Positions 61,753 through 64,000 of a stretch of DNA of 64,000 nucleotides are shown here, piece by piece (position 1 is the stretch's first letter; every line of letters starts with the position of its first letter). A model generated the notes under the pieces. That model was given only the letters and a program-made list of their open reading frames with translations. It was not told where the DNA came from and did no database searches. The translations under genes and the position numbers were made by a program. The stretch comes from Warburgia ugandensis (taxonomy: Eukaryota > Streptophyta > Magnoliopsida > Canellales > Canellaceae): NCBI GenBank assembly GCA_035236585.1, contig CP141133.1, forward strand, positions 45,463,729 to 45,527,728. Direction: 5' to 3'.

Positions 61753-64000
61753 ATGGCTGAACCACTATCAGAGATTGAGCGCAAGACTATTAGAGATTTT
61801 TATGCACCGCTCCAACTTAATACCCCCGCCTGCATAACATTACCTCCAAGTAATGTTGACTAATTTGAGTTAAAGCAGGGAGTATTTTAGTTACTCCCTA
61901 CTTTTTATGGTCAAGACCGAGAAGACCCATACTTACATATCAAGGAATTCCTTGACATTTGGGCCACATTTTGGTTCCAAAATATTTCAGATGATTCAAT
62001 TGGGCTAAGGTTATTCCCGTTCTCACTTAAGGATAAAGCCAAGTCATGACTTAATTCCTTGGAGGTAGATTCTATACATACATGGGACCAATTGTCTAAG
62101 AAGTTCCTGAACAAGTTCTTCCCCTTTCACAAAACAAATGCCCTGAGTTGTGAAATTATAAATTTTCAGCAAAGGGATGATGAACAATATTATGAATGTT
62201 GGGAAGGGTGGATTGAACTATTGCAAAAATGCCCTCATCATGGATTTGAGAAATGGCAGTAAGTTCAATACTTCTATGAGGCATAGATGCCTCAAAATAG
62301 ACAAATGATAGATGCAGTGAGTGGAGGGACCTTGATGTTAAAAGATGAAAGTGAAGCTTGGGAATTCTTTCAAACTGTAGCTGATAATTCTTAGCAATGG
62401 GATTATTCAAATAGGAGAGAAAGAACTAACCAGCCCACTAAGAAAGGAGGTATCTATGAGATAGGAGCACATACTGATCTATTCGATAAGCTCGACTTTG
62501 TCTCTAAAAAATTAGATGGAAGAATGGACAAGCTTGAAACTATGTTTCAACCTTTCATGGATGTTACATTATCTCCAAAACCTCCATAAGATGTATGCGC
62601 TACTTGTTCTAGTCTAGCCCATTTAACCTCAGCGTGTCCATCTAATAAAGTATTCCCTAAATATCTTGTAGACCAAGCAAATACACTGAATGCATATTGC
62701 CAACCTAGTGACAACCCATATTCTGAGACCTACAACCCTTGGATGGGCTAGGAATCCCAATTTATCTTGGTCAAAGAATAACCACAAAGGGTGACCATCT
62801 GTAAATCCCCCTATCCAAAACTTTCCTCTTAGAACTACAGTTCCCCATCAGTCACCTAGCTTTCAACAACCTCTACAACAAAAGAAAACATATTCAGAGG
62901 AAAACATCCACGCCATGATGGAACAATTTGCAAAAGATAATGATTACACTAAAAAGGCCTTACACAATTGCAAAATGATAGTAGATATTCAACTAATGTC
63001 AACTCTCAAGCCATAGCTAAGCTAGAGGTGCAAATAAGCCAATTGTGTGCTGAATTACATAATAGAGGAAAGGGTCAGTTTCCTAATCAACCCATCCTTA
63101 ACCCTAAGGGTCAATTTGAGATAGGGTCAAGTTCTCAAAACCATAACCCTCATGAGCATGTCAAGTCCATAATCACCCTTAGAAATGATCATTACATCGA
63201 TAACGAAGAAGGGCAGGCTAAGGAAACTATAGAGGAAAAAGAGGCAACAAAAATACAGGAAAAAGAGAAAAGACAGAACAATCCTGTAGAACCTATATTG
63301 GGGGCACTCTACGTGTTTAAAGCCCCTTTTCCCCAATTATTGAATAAAGCTAGGAAGGGATCAAACTTCAATAAATTAATGGAAGTGTTTAAACATGTAC
63401 AAATCAATATACCATTGGTCAATGCAATTAAAGACATCCCTGCCTATGCTAAATTCTTAAAAGTGCTCTGCACAACAAAGCGAAAGCTTAATGTGCAAAA
63501 GAAAGCCTTCCTCACCGAACAAGTAAGCTCTTTGATTCAACACAAGACCCCATCAAAGTTTAAAGACCTAGGATGTCCTACAATCGCTTGCGTCATTGGA
63601 GATCATGTCATAGATAAGGCACTTCTTGACTTAGGGGCTAGTGTTAACTTATTGCCATACTCTATTTATGAGCAACTAAAGTCAGTGAGTTGAAACCAAC
63701 CACTACCACGCTGCAATTAGTTGATAGATCTATCAAGATACCTCATGGTTTGGTTGAAGATGTCTTGATATATGTGGATAAGTTTTATTACCCTGTTGAT
63801 TTCATTGTGCTAGACACCTAACCTGTATCCGACCCCGGTAATCAAATCCTAGTCATCCTTGGACGTCCATTCTTGGCAACGTCCAATGCCATTATTAATT
63901 GTAGGAATGGTGTAATGAAACTCTCATTCGGTAACATGAAGGATAAGCTTAATGTTTTTAATGCCGATCAACAACATTTAGACCTCGATGATACCTGTGA
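61753..64000 (+). pseudogene. Athila-like gag-protease, broken, runs off the window
   Basis: ATG at 61753 starts MAEPLSEIERKTIRDFYAP. The capsid part includes EDPYLHIKEFLDIW (61921-61962), LFPFSLKDKAKS and LSKKFLNKFFP. The zinc knuckle CATCSSLAHLTSACP is near 62597-62641. The later part (62968-63690) has AIAKLEVQISQL, PNQPILNPKGQFE and KRKLNVQKKAFLTEQVS. The protease reads ALLDLGASVNLLPYS (63619-63663; D-L-G as in other Athila-group copies), then after a frameshift near 63690 the ILGRPFLATSNAIINCRNG end. Stops at 61861 (TAA), 62047 (TGA) and others make it non-functional. RT and integrase, if present, lie beyond 64000. Confidence 0.88.

Overview
The window is nuclear DNA of a flowering plant. 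It holds one host gene, with a GT-AG intron, at the extreme left; the remaining ~61 kb is a thicket of nested plant-type transposable elements (Tekay/Del, Athila and Tat/Ogre lineages of Ty3/gypsy, an L1-type LINE, a hAT-like element). It is AT-rich between elements and shows long-term decay of methylated DNA. The species cannot be fixed from sequence; an angiosperm with a repeat-rich genome is as far as I can go.

Layout. 133-2929: two-exon gene for a 787-residue leucine-rich-repeat receptor-like pseudokinase. 3840-6371: Tat/Ogre-type relic and a long TC microsatellite. 6661-29074: one very old Tekay-like retrotransposon (target duplication GGAAT at both ends). Its 5' LTR has been overwritten by a tandemly repeated LTR segment, its gag is lost, only a decayed pol (17523-19707) remains, and its LTRs host a minus-strand solo LTR (6666-10991), a hAT-like element (15180-15986) and a plus-strand solo LTR (20479-25224). 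29080-31045: AT-rich sequence with LTR-end-like remnants. 31046-49025: a LINE split twice, by a minus solo LTR (31285-45788, which itself contains a complete but dead Tekay element, 31576-41883) and by a second minus solo LTR (46450-48549). 49063-about 59240: a minus-strand gypsy element with protease but no visible RT or integrase, whose 3' LTR is split by a structurally complete, young, non-autonomous LTR element (49600-58491). About 59500 to the right edge: an Athila-like element (LTR end, tRNA-Asp-type primer site, leader, gag-protease) that runs off the window.

Most boundaries were set by matching 5-bp target duplications (GGAAT, TGTAA, CTAGA, CAAAT, RCCAT, GCCAA, GTAAG) and, where a second copy of the target exists, by restoration of the empty site. 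Insertion order follows: LINE, then solo LTR, then Tekay element; and old Tekay element, then its three guests. The non-autonomous element at 49600 looks youngest because its two LTRs are the most alike.

The most interesting signals are not genes: (1) a hairpin in the same relative place in several divergent LTRs whose stem is kept by compensatory changes; (2) a ~400-bp module shared by Tekay-type LTRs and the leader of the Athila-like element; (3) a ~2-kb LTR segment amplified in tandem inside one LTR; (4) a solo LTR inserted exactly at the first five bases of another LTR, giving a head-to-head LTR palindrome; (5) a hAT-like element whose interior is a string of alternating inverted units. 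No previously unknown protein-coding system is supported.
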